A DNA stretch of 64,000 nucleotides from Bacillota bacterium (GCA_023460535.1 JAEWPV010000007.1:62001-126000); one strand, 5' to 3'; counted from the stretch's first letter, positions 1 through 9,751 are shown. The notes: generated by a model from the sequence alone, not told the origin. A program made the numbers and translations.

Positions 1-23
1 TTAAGATACTAAAAACGCTGTAA

Positions 24-677
24 TTATGCCTGCCTGAGCGCGCTGATTGCCGCAGCATAATCCTGTTTGCCGAAAACGGCGCTGCCTGCCACAAGCACAT
101 TTGCGCCGGCTTGTACACATAACGGCGCAGTATTTGCGTCAACGCCACCGTCCACCTCGATGTCCAGAGACAAGCCCAAACTGTCGCTGTACGCGCGGAG
201 AGCACTGACCTTTGTTAGCATATCGCCCATAAACTTCTGCCCACCAAACCCCGGTTCCACCGTCATAACAAGCACCATATCGATTTCGGACAGATAAGGC
301 AATATCTCCTCGGCCGGGGTGGCGGGCTTAATACACAAACCGACACGAACGCCCAGCGCGTGAAGCTGTTTGGCCGCTTCTTTCACATCGCTTACCACTT
401 CTTTATGAATGGTAATGAGGTTGGCACCCGCATCGGCAAACGCCTTTGCGTAGCGCAACGGCTCGGTTATCATCAAATGTACATCAAAAAAAAGCTTGGT
501 TGTTTTTCTTAGGCTTGCCACAATTGGCGGACCCAGCGTAATATTCGGTACGAAGTGACCGTCCATTACGTCTATGTGTACCCAGTCGGCTCCCGCTTGT
601 TCCACGCGGGCAATCTCCTGCGCCAGGTTTGAAAAGTCGCTGGCAAGAATAGAGGGGGAAATGGTAATGGAACGCAA
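24..677 (-). CDS. rpe: Ribulose-phosphate 3-epimerase
   Basis: Interconverts ribulose 5-phosphate and xylulose 5-phosphate in the cytosolic pentose phosphate pathway. The 217-residue protein has the usual family length and TIM-barrel order: start motif ITISPSILASDF, metal-binding HIDVMDGHFVPN (His34, Asp36), a further metal-ligand His67 in FDVHLMI, the phosphate-loop VEPGFGGQKF, and EVDGGVD near residue 175. The start appears to be TTG at 677, with GGAG about nine bases upstream. It is a single gene on the minus strand with its own candidate promoter at 783-811. The assignment is secure; only the start codon is open. Confidence 0.97.
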   Translation of the reverse strand: MRSITISPSILASDFSNLAQEIARVEQAGADWVHIDVMDGHFVPNITLGPPIVASLRKTTKLFFDVHLMITEPLRYAKAFADAGANLITIHKEVVSDVKEAAKQLHALGVRVGLCIKPATPAEEILPYLSEIDMVLVMTVEPGFGGQKFMGDMLTKVSALRAYSDSLGLSLDIEVDGGVDANTAPLCVQAGANVLVAGSAVFGKQDYAAAISALRQA

Positions 678-782
678 GCTAGAACACTCCTATCGCAGTG
701 GCATTCGCCGGCGCGTTTAGCCGGCCTAAAGAAAATGTAAATTAGTAAAAGTTAATATTTATAACTTGTCGCTTACTGTACT

Positions 783-811
783 ATTTTAAACTACGTAAGG
801 TAAAACGTCAA
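783..811 (-). promoter_or_regulatory. Candidate SigA promoter of rpe
   Basis: Read on the minus strand, TTGACG (806-811) and TAAAAT (783-788) are separated by exactly 17 bases. It lies about 105 bases upstream of the rpe start and points at it. Confidence 0.6.
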
Positions 812-940
812 CCGGACAACGCTTTAATAAGTGAACATATCGTAAATTTTAGGGAATAACTTTCTTCCATCGGCAATAGCTGACCGCCTGTGATGACGGT
901 AATTTCTAGTTATTTGTTACAAATAATTCAGCCGCAAATA

Positions 941-1026
941 TATAGTCAATAAACTTGAAAACAGTCCCTGTTATCAAGCGGCAGGTACTACCTGCCGCAC
1001 GCCTGATGGCGTGTTTATTGACTATA
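941..1026. repeat. Three-armed cloverleaf-like inverted-repeat structure, unit 1
   Basis: A perfect 14-base inverted repeat (941-954 with 1013-1026) encloses three back-to-back hairpins with no unpaired base between them: 955-977 (9 of 10 pairs, loop TCC), 978-998 (9 pairs, loop ACT) and 999-1012 (5 pairs, loop TGAT). The result is a closed cloverleaf able to form as DNA cruciform or RNA. No protein-coding frame explains it. It sits in the spacer between the 3' end of the ECF S-component gene and rpe. Function unknown. Confidence 0.85.
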
Positions 1027-1027
1027 G

Positions 1028-1108
1028 ACTCCACAAACCGCCCACATTTGTGGGCGCCGCACGGTTTCCGTGCGGTTCAAAACGGGTTCGTTTTGAAGTT
1101 TGTTGAGT
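1028..1108. repeat. Three-armed cloverleaf-like inverted-repeat structure, unit 2
   Basis: This follows unit 1 almost without a gap and has the same architecture with different sequence. An outer stem (1028-1038 with 1098-1108, one mismatch) encloses hairpins 1039-1056 (8 pairs), 1057-1075 (8 pairs, loop TTT) and 1076-1097 (9 pairs), again with no linker bases. The same plan built from unrelated sequences argues that the fold matters, not the sequence. Confidence 0.85.
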
Positions 1109-1163
1109 ATAGCATGACAAAGCCCGCAGCCGAGTGGTGCGGGCTTTGTCATGCTATGTTTTT
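1109..1163 (+). terminator. 20-bp perfect hairpin followed by T-run
   Basis: Bases 1109-1128 and 1138-1157 are perfectly complementary over 20 pairs with a 9-base loop, and G plus five T follow on the plus strand. It looks like an intrinsic terminator for plus-strand transcription and directly abuts the second cloverleaf, so the three structures may form one transcribed unit. On the minus strand there is no T-run. Confidence 0.6.
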
Positions 1164-1660
1164 GATTGCGCCAACGGTTCAGAACCCTTGAGTATACTGC
1201 CGCCGAACCGCCGGCACAAAGCCGGCGGCAAGGACCGATGAGCCCTTGGAACCATACAGCCCCTCGGTGGCATTATATTCAAAGAGCTGGCGGACAGGCG
1301 TACGGTTTTTGCTGCAAAGGCTCCCCTGCGGGCGGTTTTGTGCCGCCAAAGCGTTAAGACACCCATACCAATAAACTGCGTGGCATACGCGCCGCTACCC
1401 TGACGACATCCGGCAATATCCGCCACCTTTGCAAAGCGCATTGGCCGCCAGCCCTTACGCTTTATCTTATGCGCTGGGTGAAAGGGCGGGTACATCAGCT
1501 TTTGCTTCGCGATGCGTATGAGCCAATCGCAAATACATAAAACACGCATTCCGCGTTGTTTTTTCTCTTAACCGGTTTGATTATATAAAATTATGTTCGG
1601 GAATTTATTTTGCTCCATCTCTTGTTGTGTATCGCTTTGAGAGGATTATGGCGATTATCT
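1164..1660. other. GC-rich spacer without a recognised gene
   Basis: About 500 bases between the hairpin array and the ECF S-component gene. A minus-strand frame of 131 codons (1154-1549) is open, but its predicted product is rich in Arg, Cys, Trp and Pro, shows no domain or membrane segment, and overlaps the 20-bp hairpin. A compact hairpin (8 pairs, 1207-1214 with 1220-1227) is present. It resembles non-coding dispersed-repeat sequence more than a gene; that is a judgement from composition only. Confidence 0.4.
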
Positions 1661-1663
1661 TCA

Positions 1664-2344
1664 TCATTTGTCCCGTACACGGGTGAGCTTTTTGACCCAT
1701 GCCATTCCAAACAACGCAAGAAAAAAAACGTTTGCCGCCGCATGGATGGCGTTAAACAGCATTCCTCCCACCATCGCCGTCCCTATCGCTTCTTTGGTCG
1801 GTACCACGTAGCCGAGCAGATAGAAGGAATCCACCACCACCCCGTACGCAAACCCAGAAAACGCGCCGTACACGCAAAGTGCGAAACGACCCTGCAAAAA
1901 CCCCTTCTTCCCCAGTATACCCGCCCCCGCGCCCACCAAACCGAAGCCGAGCATCTGCCACGGGGTCCATGCGCCCTGCCCAAACAGCATATTGGAACAC
2001 AAGGTGCTGACCGCTCCGGTCATAAACCCCGCAAACGGTCCATACACCACTCCCGCAACGATGACCACGGCGCCAACCGGCTTAAAATTCGCCAGCGGCG
2101 CAAACAACACCCTGCCCGCAACCGCAACCGCCGAAAGCACCGCAATCGACGACAGGGTCTTTGCGTTGGGTCTGCGCAGCTCAAATCCCACAAACCCCAG
2201 CAGTAGCACAAGCAGTACACCCGTTGCCGACAACAGCTGCAGACTGACCATTTGTGTCACATATGCCCATACGGCAGCCACAACGACCAACAGGAAAACC
2301 AGCGTGCAAACCACCCACAACAAACGCTCCTTTAGTCTTGCCAC
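1664..2344 (-). CDS. ECF transporter S component (substrate-binding membrane subunit)
   Basis: Integral membrane subunit that captures a vitamin or related micronutrient for an energy-coupling-factor importer. The start chosen is GTG at 2344, because AGGAGGT lies nine bases upstream and the codons before it encode an Arg/Cys-rich stretch unlike a membrane protein; the product is then 226 residues. It has about six hydrophobic segments, the run VVYGPFAGFMTGAVSTLCSN and GAWTPWQMLGFGL, features of the S-component family. It overlaps the end of the ATPase gene by 13 bases, so translation is probably coupled. The substrate cannot be read from the sequence; cobalamin-type S components are one possibility. 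Confidence 0.85.
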   Translation of the reverse strand: MARLKERLLWVVCTLVFLLVVVAAVWAYVTQMVSLQLLSATGVLLVLLLGFVGFELRRPNAKTLSSIAVLSAVAVAGRVLFAPLANFKPVGAVVIVAGVVYGPFAGFMTGAVSTLCSNMLFGQGAWTPWQMLGFGLVGAGAGILGKKGFLQGRFALCVYGAFSGFAYGVVVDSFYLLGYVVPTKEAIGTAMVGGMLFNAIHAAANVFFLALFGMAWVKKLTRVRDK

Positions 2345-3945
2345 AACCGACGCACCTCCTCGCAGGTCACCGCGTGGTGGCGGTAGCCGGACGCAATCAG
2401 GCTTGCGGGGGTGGTGTAAAACGCGTTTCCGCCAAAAAAGGCACGCGGCGGTGCGGAACATGCTACAGCACCATCGAACAGCAGTACACATCGGTCGCAG
2501 TACTGCGCGCAAAACGTGGTATCGTGACTTGCCATAACAACGGTAACCCCTTGCCCGGTAAGTTGTTTTAACACCGCTGCAAGCTGCTCTTTTGCGGCAG
2601 GATCAAGCGCCTTGGTGGGTTCGTCCAGCAACACCAAGCCGGGGTTTGAGAGCAGCACCTTGGCAAGCGCGGCGCGCTGACGCTCCCCCGCGCTGACGTC
2701 GTAAGGATGGCAATCCAACAGATGTGCAATACCGAGTGCTTGAGCGTGTTGTATAACCAACTGTTCCTTGTTTTTGATATCTGCGGTGCCAACGTCAAGC
2801 AAATCCTCGCGTATTGTATCGCGTACGAACAGCAGCTTGGTGTTGGACGGAAGATATGCGGCCTTGATGCCCTGCGCCTTTGGCAAAAAAGATACCTTGC
2901 CCCGAATCGGCTTTAAGAGACCACACAAAAGCTTTAGCAACGTTGTTTTTCCCGAGCCGTTATCCCCCATGACCGCCGTTATCTCGTTGTGATACACCGT
3001 AAAATCCAACCCCCGCAAAATGGGCTGCTGCATTGTATGATAGCCAAACGCCACCCCTTTTAAACGTATCGCGATATCATGTTCCGGCGGCTGCTCCTGC
3101 GGCGGGATGGTTGGTGGGTGCTTTTCCCGTATCCGTTTTTCAAACAGCAAGCGTCCCTCTGCTACAGTAAGCGGAACCGGCTCTGTTGTACCAAAGATGC
3201 GGGCGGCACAGGGCAACAGCGACGAAAAAGGTTCACCCTGCCCTGCCATCCAGGCAGCACACTCCCGCTTGTCTCCATCAAAGCACAACCTGCCGTTATC
3301 CATTGCCATCACGCGGCTGCACTGCGAAAACAACACCTCGGTATTATGCTCGGCTATCATTACGGTGATGCCCAGCTCGCGGTTTAAGCGCAGCAGCATA
3401 GACAAGAAGTCGCGCGAGGCAACCGGGTCGAGCTGTGAGGTCGGCTCGTCCAGCAACACAAGGCGCGGCGATAACGCCAGCACCGATGCGAGATTGACCG
3501 TCTGCTTCTGACCGCTGGATAATGTTTCCACATTTTGATCCAACAAGCGCCCCAACCCGAAAAAGCTTGCCATCTCCGCGACGCGGCGGCGAATTACGTC
3601 GGGGGGAAAGCCAAGGGACTCAAGCCCAAAGCAAAGCTCCGCACGTACCGTATCGGTCACCATTTGGCTATCGACGTCCTGCATCACAAACCCGATATCA
3701 CACGCCGAGTGAAGGCGGTCAAGGTCCGTTAGGGTCGTACCGTCGAAGGTTATGCTGCCGCTGCTGGTGCCGGTTGGGCGAAGCTCCGGCTTCAGATTGG
3801 CAAGCAGCGTGGATTTACCGCTGCCCGACGCACCGCAAAGCAGAATGAACTCCCCTGCGCTGACACAAAAGCTGATGGTTTTTAGCGCGTTGTGGGTAGC
3901 TTGCCCATATGAAAAAGAAAAATTGGTTACCTGAACCAGCTCCAC
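2332..3945 (-). CDS. ECF transporter ATPase, two ABC domains fused
   Basis: Cytoplasmic energy-coupling module of an ECF importer, with EcfA and EcfA' fused into one chain of about 537 residues. The first domain has Walker A GASGSGKST (about residue 38), signature LSSGQ and Walker B LVLLDEPTSQLDP. After a linker of about 60 residues the second has Walker A GDNGSGKTT, signature VSAGERQR and LVLLDEPTKALDP. Both sites look intact. GTG at 3945 is preferred because GGGAGG lies seven bases upstream; ATG codons at 3960 and 3969 lack a site. It overlaps ecfT by 19 bases upstream and the S-component gene by 13 bases downstream. Confidence 0.93.
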   Translation of the reverse strand: MELVQVTNFSFSYGQATHNALKTISFCVSAGEFILLCGASGSGKSTLLANLKPELRPTGTSSGSITFDGTTLTDLDRLHSACDIGFVMQDVDSQMVTDTVRAELCFGLESLGFPPDVIRRRVAEMASFFGLGRLLDQNVETLSSGQKQTVNLASVLALSPRLVLLDEPTSQLDPVASRDFLSMLLRLNRELGITVMIAEHNTEVLFSQCSRVMAMDNGRLCFDGDKRECAAWMAGQGEPFSSLLPCAARIFGTTEPVPLTVAEGRLLFEKRIREKHPPTIPPQEQPPEHDIAIRLKGVAFGYHTMQQPILRGLDFTVYHNEITAVMGDNGSGKTTLLKLLCGLLKPIRGKVSFLPKAQGIKAAYLPSNTKLLFVRDTIREDLLDVGTADIKNKEQLVIQHAQALGIAHLLDCHPYDVSAGERQRAALAKVLLSNPGLVLLDEPTKALDPAAKEQLAAVLKQLTGQGVTVVMASHDTTFCAQYCDRCVLLFDGAVACSAPPRAFFGGNAFYTTPASLIASGYRHHAVTCEEVRRLWQD

Positions 3946-4811
3946 CGAACCGCCTCCCATCCGTCGCACGCAATCGGTATTAATAATAGCACGAAGTGTA
4001 ATAGCGCATAGGCGCCCTGCCAGCCGGTCAACGTTAGCGTACTCATTTGCGGATAAAACACAAACGAAAGTCCGTAAACAGTATATATTGCAATAGATAG
4101 TACTAACAGGAGTATAGATGTTAGACAGATTGTGATATCCCGCGCCGCAAACCGTGTGGTTTGGTATTGAGTTCTTTTTGCAGTGCCATAACCGCGCGCC
4201 TGCATGGATTTTGCGGTGTCTACCGAGTCCTCCAGCGCGCTTGCAATCAATACGGTTATGGTTTGTGCAAAGGTCTTTGCGCGCGCAGTTACCCCCTGCG
4301 CCTTGGTAAGCGGCGGCGATAACAAAGACAGCGTGTCGGTTATCTCCTGCTGGCGGCGAATTAGATGGGGAATCAGGCGCAGAGTCATGGTAATGACCAA
4401 CACGGTGGACGATAGCCTACCGCCAAACAGCATACGCAGTCTTTCCCCCGTCAGCAGTGCTGAAAAAAAGCCAAACCATAGTATCACGCACAGCAGCACG
4501 AGTCCGGAAACTAGGCCATATAGCACCGCCTCCAGCGTAATTGGCTTAGAAAACAGTGTCATCAACACCACACGTCCTCGATGATTAAACAAGGGGTTTG
4601 CCAAGGTTACCAACAGGCTTAGCGGTAATCCCAAGCGCAACAAGCGATAGAGCTCGGTTTTTCCGCTGTAGGCAAGGGTATACACAACAGAGAACAGCAG
4701 ACTGATGCTGACGACAACAGGGTTCATAGAGACAAACGAAAGGATAAAAATAGCCGCGAAATAAACGAGCTGCGTCAAAGGGTGGCAGGAGTAAAAACCG
4801 AGCCTGTTCAT
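3927..4811 (-). CDS. ecfT: ECF transporter transmembrane T component
   Basis: Membrane scaffold that couples the two ATPase domains to the S component. ATG at 4811 is used because AAAGGA lies eight bases upstream, giving about 294 residues; a longer frame to 4865 lacks such a site. Hydrophobic segments occupy the N-terminal third and the C-terminus. The coupling motif SMQARGYG is present (the family carries two ARG-like motifs that contact the ATPases). It is first gene of a three-gene minus-strand operon, ecfT, fused ATPase, S component, which suggests a dedicated rather than shared energising module. Confidence 0.92.
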   Translation of the reverse strand: MNRLGFYSCHPLTQLVYFAAIFILSFVSMNPVVVSISLLFSVVYTLAYSGKTELYRLLRLGLPLSLLVTLANPLFNHRGRVVLMTLFSKPITLEAVLYGLVSGLVLLCVILWFGFFSALLTGERLRMLFGGRLSSTVLVITMTLRLIPHLIRRQQEITDTLSLLSPPLTKAQGVTARAKTFAQTITVLIASALEDSVDTAKSMQARGYGTAKRTQYQTTRFAARDITICLTSILLLVLSIAIYTVYGLSFVFYPQMSTLTLTGWQGAYALLHFVLLLIPIACDGWEAVRWSWFR

Positions 4812-4886
4812 AGAGCGTTCCTTTCGGCTTAGAGTGAGTATATATATCCAATTCACATCAAACAATGATTAGTAGCAATTAGCTAT

Positions 4887-4915
4887 ATCATACCGCCGCG
4901 GTACATCGTTGTCAA
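4887..4915 (-). promoter_or_regulatory. Candidate SigA promoter of the ECF transporter operon
   Basis: On the minus strand TTGACA (4910-4915) and TATGAT (4887-4892) have 17-base spacing, about 75 bases upstream of ecfT. Confidence 0.7.
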
Positions 4916-4933
4916 ACCGATTGGGCAGCGCGA

Positions 4934-4963
4934 AAAAGGGAAGCGTTTTCACGCTTCCCTTTT
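4934..4963 (-). terminator. Intrinsic terminator of tuf
   Basis: A 12-pair stem (4934-4945 with 4952-4963), loop of six, ends in a U-tract on the minus strand. It lies 45 bases after the tuf stop codon. Confidence 0.85.
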
Positions 4964-4972
4964 CTATGGCGA

Positions 4973-5003
4973 GTAACCGCCTGATGGCAGGTAACCGCCT
5001 GAT
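4973..5003. repeat. Short direct repeat 3' of tuf
   Basis: GTAACCGCCTGAT occurs twice with an 18-base period (4973-4985 and 4991-5003) between the tuf stop codon and its terminator. No function is apparent. Confidence 0.6.
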
Positions 5004-5008
5004 TCATA

Positions 5009-6208
5009 TTAGTTGATAGAACTAACAACGCCGGAACCAACGGTACGGCCGCCTTCGCGAATAGCGAAACGAAGACCGGGCTCGATGGCGATGGGGGTAA
5101 TCAGCTCTACGCTCATGGTAACGTTATCGCCAGGCATGCACATCTCGGTGCCCTCGGGCAGCTTGATTACGCCGGTAACGTCGGTTGTACGGAAGTAGAA
5201 CTGGGGACGGTAGTTATCAAAGAACGGAGTATGACGGCCGCCCTCATCCTTTTTAAGGATATATACCTGACCCTGGAACTTGGTGTGAGGCTGAATGGTA
5301 CCGGGCTTGCACAGAACCTGTCCGCGCTCGATCTCAGTTCTCTGAACACCGCGCAGCAGAGCGCCGATGTTGTCGCCTGCCTCAGCGTAGTCAAGAATCT
5401 TACGGAACATCTCAACGCCGGTAACAACAGTCTTCTTCTTCTCCTCGGTCAGACCAACAATCTCAACTTCGTCGCCGGTCTTAACCTGTCCGCGCTCTAC
5501 TCTACCGGTGGCAACGGTGCCGCGTCCGGTAATGGTGAACACGTCCTCAACAGGCATTAAGAAGGGCAGGTCGGTCTTACGCTCGGGGGTGGGGATATAG
5601 CTGTCAACCGCATCCATCAACTCAACGATGGGAGCGTACTCGGGAGCGGCGAGGTCGGTAGAAGTGCTCTCAAGAGCAACCAGTGCAGAGCCCTTGATGA
5701 TCGGAATATCGTCGCCGGGGAACTCGTAAGCGGAAAGAAGCTCACGGATTTCCATCTCAACGAGCTCAAGCAGCTCTTCGTCGTCAACCTGATCCGCCTT
5801 GTTCATGAACACAACGATATACTGTACGCCAACACGGCTAGCAAGCAGGATGTGCTCGCGGGTCTGAGGCATAGGACCGTCAGCAGCGGAAACAACGAGA
5901 ATCGCGCCGTCCATCTGAGCAGCACCAGTGATCATGTTCTTAACGTAGTCGGCATGTCCGGGGCAGTCAACGTGAGCGTAGTGACGACTGTCGGTCTCGT
6001 ACTCAACGTGAGCGGTATTAATGGTAATGCCGCGCTCTCTCTCCTCGGGAGCCTTATCAATCATGTCATAAGCAACATAGTTTGCGGAACCGCGGAAACC
6101 AAGAACCTTGGTGATTGCTGCGGTAAGGGACGTCTTGCCATGGTCAACGTGACCAATTGTGCCAATATTAACGTGGGGTTTCGTACGTTCAAATTTGGCC
6201 TTAGCCAT
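5009..6208 (-). CDS. tuf: Translation elongation factor Tu
   Basis: GTPase that delivers aminoacyl-tRNA to the ribosome. The 399-residue length is standard. G1 GHVDHGKTS (about residues 19-27), switch region [14 protein letters not shown]3 DCPGHADY, G4 NKAD and G5 region GSAL are all intact, followed by the two beta-barrel domains ending in [21 protein letters not shown] lies upstream of the ATG. It is the last gene of the str block but has its own promoter in the fusA-tuf gap and its own terminator, so it can be expressed apart from fusA. Confidence 0.99.
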   Translation of the reverse strand: MAKAKFERTKPHVNIGTIGHVDHGKTSLTAAITKVLGFRGSANYVAYDMIDKAPEERERGITINTAHVEYETDSRHYAHVDCPGHADYVKNMITGAAQMDGAILVVSAADGPMPQTREHILLASRVGVQYIVVFMNKADQVDDEELLELVEMEIRELLSAYEFPGDDIPIIKGSALVALESTSTDLAAPEYAPIVELMDAVDSYIPTPERKTDLPFLMPVEDVFTITGRGTVATGRVERGQVKTGDEVEIVGLTEEKKKTVVTGVEMFRKILDYAEAGDNIGALLRGVQRTEIERGQVLCKPGTIQPHTKFQGQVYILKKDEGGRHTPFFDNYRPQFYFRTTDVTGVIKLPEGTEMCMPGDNVTMSVELITPIAIEPGLRFAIREGGRTVGSGVVSSIN

Positions 6209-6263
6209 AGGGTTTTCCTCCTTTTATTCACACATATATTTCGGAACCATTTAATATAGAGAC

Positions 6264-6292
6264 ATTGTAGCAATAAATCAGGTAAATATCAA
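6264..6292 (-). promoter_or_regulatory. Candidate SigA promoter of tuf
   Basis: On the minus strand TTGATA (6287-6292) and TACAAT (6264-6269) are 17 bases apart, in the 122-base gap between fusA and tuf. This fits extra transcription of tuf, needed because EF-Tu is made in excess over EF-G. Confidence 0.75.
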
Positions 6293-6330
6293 GTGGTTAG
6301 GGCAAAAATGGCAGCCCTAAAAACCCTTGA

Positions 6331-8412
6331 TTAGTCCTGCTTTGCGCGGTTGTTCATGATGCCTTCGGCGATGGATTTCGGCACCTCAATATAGTGGCTG
6401 GGCTCCATTGCATAGTTGCCGCGACCCTGCGTTTTGGAACGAAGGTCGGTGGAGTAGCCAAACATCTCGGACAGCGGAACAAACGAGTTGATCTGCTGTG
6501 CGCCGAACTGTGCTTCCATGCCTTGAATCTGTCCGCGGCGGGAGTTTAAGTCGCCGATAACGTCACCCATGTATTCCTCGGGAACGGTTACGGCAACCTT
6601 CATAATCGGCTCGAGAATAACGGGATCCGCCTTCTTCATCGCCTCTTTAAAGGCCATGGAACCTGCGATCTTAAATGCCATTTCAGACGAGTCGACCTCG
6701 TGGTAGGAGCCGTCATACAGTGTTACGATAACGTCCACAACGGCATAACCCGCCAGAACGCCCGCCTGCATCGCTCCCTGAATGCCCTGGTTAACCGGCT
6801 CGATGTATTCCTTGGGGATCGCGCCGCCCACAACAGCATTCTTAAACTCGTAGCCCTTACCGGACTCGTTGGGCTCAACCTTAATCTTAACATGACCATA
6901 CTGACCGCGACCGCCCGACTGGCGCGCATATTTGTGATCCACATCCGCAAGCTTGCGAACGGTCTCTTTGTATGCAACCTGGGGCTTACCGACGTTTGCT
7001 TCTACGCGGAACTCGCGCAGAAGGCGGTCTACGATAATCTCAAGGTGTAATTCACCCATGCCCGCGATAATGGTCTGGCCCGTTTCCTCGTCGGTATAGG
7101 TCTTAAAGGTGGGATCTTCCTCTGCAAGCTTTGAGAGGGCAATACCCATCTTCTCCTGACCGGCCTTGGTTTTGGGCTCAATCGCTACACGGATAACCGG
7201 CTCGGGGAATTCCATCGACTCAAGAATGATCGGGTGCTTAGAGTCGCACAGGGTGTCGCCCGTGGTGGTGTTTTTAAGCCCAACCGCAGCGGCGATGTCA
7301 CCGGCGAAGCACTCGTCAATATCCTGACGGTGGTTTGCGTGCATCTGAAGAATACGACCGATGCGCTCGTTGTTATCCTTGTTCGAGTTGTAAACGGTGC
7401 TGCCCGTCTTAACCGAACCGGAATACACGCGGAAGAAGCAGAGCTTGCCCACATAGGGGTCGGTCGCTATCTTAAACGCAAGAGCCGCGAACGGCGCCTT
7501 GTCGTCTGAAGGACGCTCTTCGGTCTCCTCTGTGTCGGGGTTTACACCGGTGATGTGGTCGATGTCGAGGGGAGATGGCATATAGTCGATGACAGCGTCA
7601 AGAACCTTCTGCACACCCTTGTTACGGTACGAGGTACCGCATACCACAGGAACAAAGATGTTGGCAATGGTTCCCTTGCGGATGCAGGACTTAATCTCGT
7701 CGATGGTAAGCTCCTCGCCGTCAAGGTACTTCATCATCACCTCTTCGTCCACCTCGGCTGCCGCCTCGATGAGCTTATGGCGATATTCCTCTGCCTTTTC
7801 CAACATATCCTCGGGGATATCTTCTACACGGATATCCTTGCCGACGTCGTCGTAATACACATAGGCCTTCATCTCAAGCAGATCGATGATACCTTTAAAG
7901 AACTGTTCCGCGCCGATGGGCAGCTGAATCGGAACAGCGTTGCATTTGAGTCTTTGGTGCATCATATCCACCACGCGGTAGAAGTCGGCACCCATAATGT
8001 CCATCTTGTTCACATAGGCCATACGCGGCACTTTGTACTTATCAGCCTGACGCCAAACGGTCTCAGACTGTGGCTCGACGCCACCCTTCGCGCAGAATAC
8101 AGTAACGGAACCGTCCAACACGCGAAGAGAACGCTCTACCTCAACCGTGAAATCAACGTGCCCGGGCGTATCGATGATGTTGACGCGGTGGTCCTTCCAG
8201 AACGCGGTAGTAGCGGCAGAGGTAATGGTAATACCTCTCTCCTGCTCCTGCTCCATCCAGTCCATCGTAGCAGCGCCATCATGAACCTCGCCTATCTTGT
8301 GCGTTTTGCCTGTATAATACAGTATGCGCTCTGTAGTTGTGGTTTTTCCTGCGTCGATGTGAGCCATTATGCCTATGTTTCGGGTTTGTTCAAGCGAAAC
8401 CTCTCTTGGCAT
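6331..8412 (-). CDS. fusA: Translation elongation factor G
   Basis: Ribosomal translocase GTPase, 693 residues, full family length. Motifs in order: G1 [15 protein letters not shown] (about residue 17), G2 within [11 protein letters not shown]3 [10 protein letters not shown]4 NKMD, then domains II to V, with the domain IV signature [11 protein letters not shown] and the C-terminal region ending in [11 protein letters not shown]. Strong ribosome-binding site AAGGAGG before ATG at 8412. It lies between rpsG and tuf on the same strand in the conserved str order. Nothing unusual seen. Confidence 0.99.
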   Translation of the reverse strand: MPREVSLEQTRNIGIMAHIDAGKTTTTERILYYTGKTHKIGEVHDGAATMDWMEQEQERGITITSAATTAFWKDHRVNIIDTPGHVDFTVEVERSLRVLDGSVTVFCAKGGVEPQSETVWRQADKYKVPRMAYVNKMDIMGADFYRVVDMMHQRLKCNAVPIQLPIGAEQFFKGIIDLLEMKAYVYYDDVGKDIRVEDIPEDMLEKAEEYRHKLIEAAAEVDEEVMMKYLDGEELTIDEIKSCIRKGTIANIFVPVVCGTSYRNKGVQKVLDAVIDYMPSPLDIDHITGVNPDTEETEERPSDDKAPFAALAFKIATDPYVGKLCFFRVYSGSVKTGSTVYNSNKDNNERIGRILQMHANHRQDIDECFAGDIAAAVGLKNTTTGDTLCDSKHPIILESMEFPEPVIRVAIEPKTKAGQEKMGIALSKLAEEDPTFKTYTDEETGQTIIAGMGELHLEIIVDRLLREFRVEANVGKPQVAYKETVRKLADVDHKYARQSGGRGQYGHVKIKVEPNESGKGYEFKNAVVGGAIPKEYIEPVNQGIQGAMQAGVLAGYAVVDVIVTLYDGSYHEVDSSEMAFKIAGSMAFKEAMKKADPVILEPIMKVAVTVPEEYMGDVIGDLNSRRGQIQGMEAQFGAQQINSFVPLSEMFGYSTDLRSKTQGRGNYAMEPSHYIEVPKSIAEGIMNNRAKQD

Positions 8413-8537
8413 ATAGTCCTCCTTAGAAAAATAACTGCTATGCAGCCTTTGCAGCGTGCATACCTACAGGCTACATACAAAGGCTCATTAGACATTGCGA
8501 ATAAACTTGCGTTACCGTTTTTAACCGGTTAACGAAA

Positions 8538-9008
8538 CTACCATCTGTAGTTGGCAAACGCCTTATTGGCATCGGCCATCTTATGAGTGTCTTCACGCTT
8601 CTTCACCGAGCTGCCCAAATTGTTGGTTGCATCGATGATCTCGCCTGCAAGGCGCTCCTTCATGGTTCTCTCCGAACGATTTCTCGAATACAGAGTGATC
8701 CAACGCAGACCGAGCGTTTGTCTTCTCTCGGGTCTTACGGGCATCGGAACCTGATAGGTTGAACCGCCTACACGGCGAGCCTTAACCTCGAGCGACGGCA
8801 TGATATTCTCCATGGCCAGCTCAAAGGCCTCCAGCGGGTCTTTACCCGTTTTATCCTTTACAATGTCAAATGCACCGTAAACAATCTTCTGGGCTACACC
8901 CTTCTTGCCGTCATACATCACGCTGTTGATTAAGCGTGTGACAAGCTTGGAATTATAAAGCGGATCCGGCAAAACATCACGTTTTGCTATTTGACCTCTT
9001 CTTGGCAT
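8538..9008 (-). CDS. rpsG: 30S ribosomal protein S7
   Basis: Small-subunit head protein that binds the 3' major domain of 16S rRNA and is the known autoregulator of str operons. The start [16 protein letters not shown] at 9008 follows AAGGAGGG and gives 156 residues, the standard length; six codons upstream are also open. Conserved segments include [17 protein letters not shown] [20 protein letters not shown] and AFANYRW at the end. It is co-oriented with rpsL upstream and fusA downstream. Confidence 0.98.
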   Translation of the reverse strand: MPRRGQIAKRDVLPDPLYNSKLVTRLINSVMYDGKKGVAQKIVYGAFDIVKDKTGKDPLEAFELAMENIMPSLEVKARRVGGSTYQVPMPVRPERRQTLGLRWITLYSRNRSERTMKERLAGEIIDATNNLGSSVKKREDTHKMADANKAFANYRW

Positions 9009-9181
9009 TTCGCTTCCCTCCTTCACAGAATGAATTCACAGGTACTCGAAAGCGCAACACTCCCGCCAGCCAAGTGCATGGTCATCTATCGGTCTTGCAA
9101 AAACAGACCGTTCTATGTTAACCCAATTGCACTTTGCTGTCTCTTGCACGATGCAAGAGCGCAATACCTGGGATGTTTACA

Positions 9182-9613
9182 CTATTTCTTTGCAGCCGCA
9201 CCGGGCTTGGGACGCTTCGCGCCGTACTTGGAACGACCCTGCATACGCTTTGCAACGCCCTGGGCATCCAATGTGCCGCGGATGATGTGGTAACGTACGC
9301 CAGGCAGATCCTTTACACGACCGCCGCGAATGAGCACTACGCTATGCTCCTGCAGGTTGTGACCGATACCCGGAATGTAGGCCGAAGCCTCAATCTGGTT
9401 TGTCAGCCTTACTCTTGCTACCTTACGCAGAGCAGAGTTGGGCTTTTTGGGGGTCATTGTTCTGATTGCTGTGCATACGCCGCGTTTTTGCGGAGAACTC
9501 TGGTCGGTCGTTGCGCGCTTTTTGGAGTTGTAACCCTTGAGCAGCGCAGGAGCGGTAGACTTCTTTTCCGCAACCTCTCGTCCTTTGCGAACCAGTTGGT
9601 TAAAGGTTGGCAT
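9182..9613 (-). CDS. rpsL: 30S ribosomal protein S12
   Basis: Decoding-centre protein of the 30S subunit. The start [13 protein letters not shown] at 9613 follows GGAGGTG and gives 143 residues, as in many Firmicutes. The loops that carry streptomycin-resistance substitutions, [17 protein letters not shown] and the [10 protein letters not shown] region, look wild type (Lys at both sensitive positions: PKKPN, and VKDLP). First gene of rpsL-rpsG-fusA and preceded by its own promoter at 9752-9780. Confidence 0.98.
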   Translation of the reverse strand: MPTFNQLVRKGREVAEKKSTAPALLKGYNSKKRATTDQSSPQKRGVCTAIRTMTPKKPNSALRKVARVRLTNQIEASAYIPGIGHNLQEHSVVLIRGGRVKDLPGVRYHIIRGTLDAQGVAKRMQGRSKYGAKRPKPGAAAKK

Positions 9614-9751
9614 GCTGCACCTCCTTCTTTCATAATCAAATAATCTATAAAAACGCGTTTTTGCGCTTTTACCAGCCTTAGCACCTTGCACGACCCTTTG
9701 TGGTAGTATCTGCATTTTATCAAGAAAAATTACATGGGGCACCGACTATAC

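Noticed and set aside
9182..9613. Streptomycin resistance in S12
   Set aside because: Both Lys residues at the resistance sites (PKKPN and VKDLP) are present.
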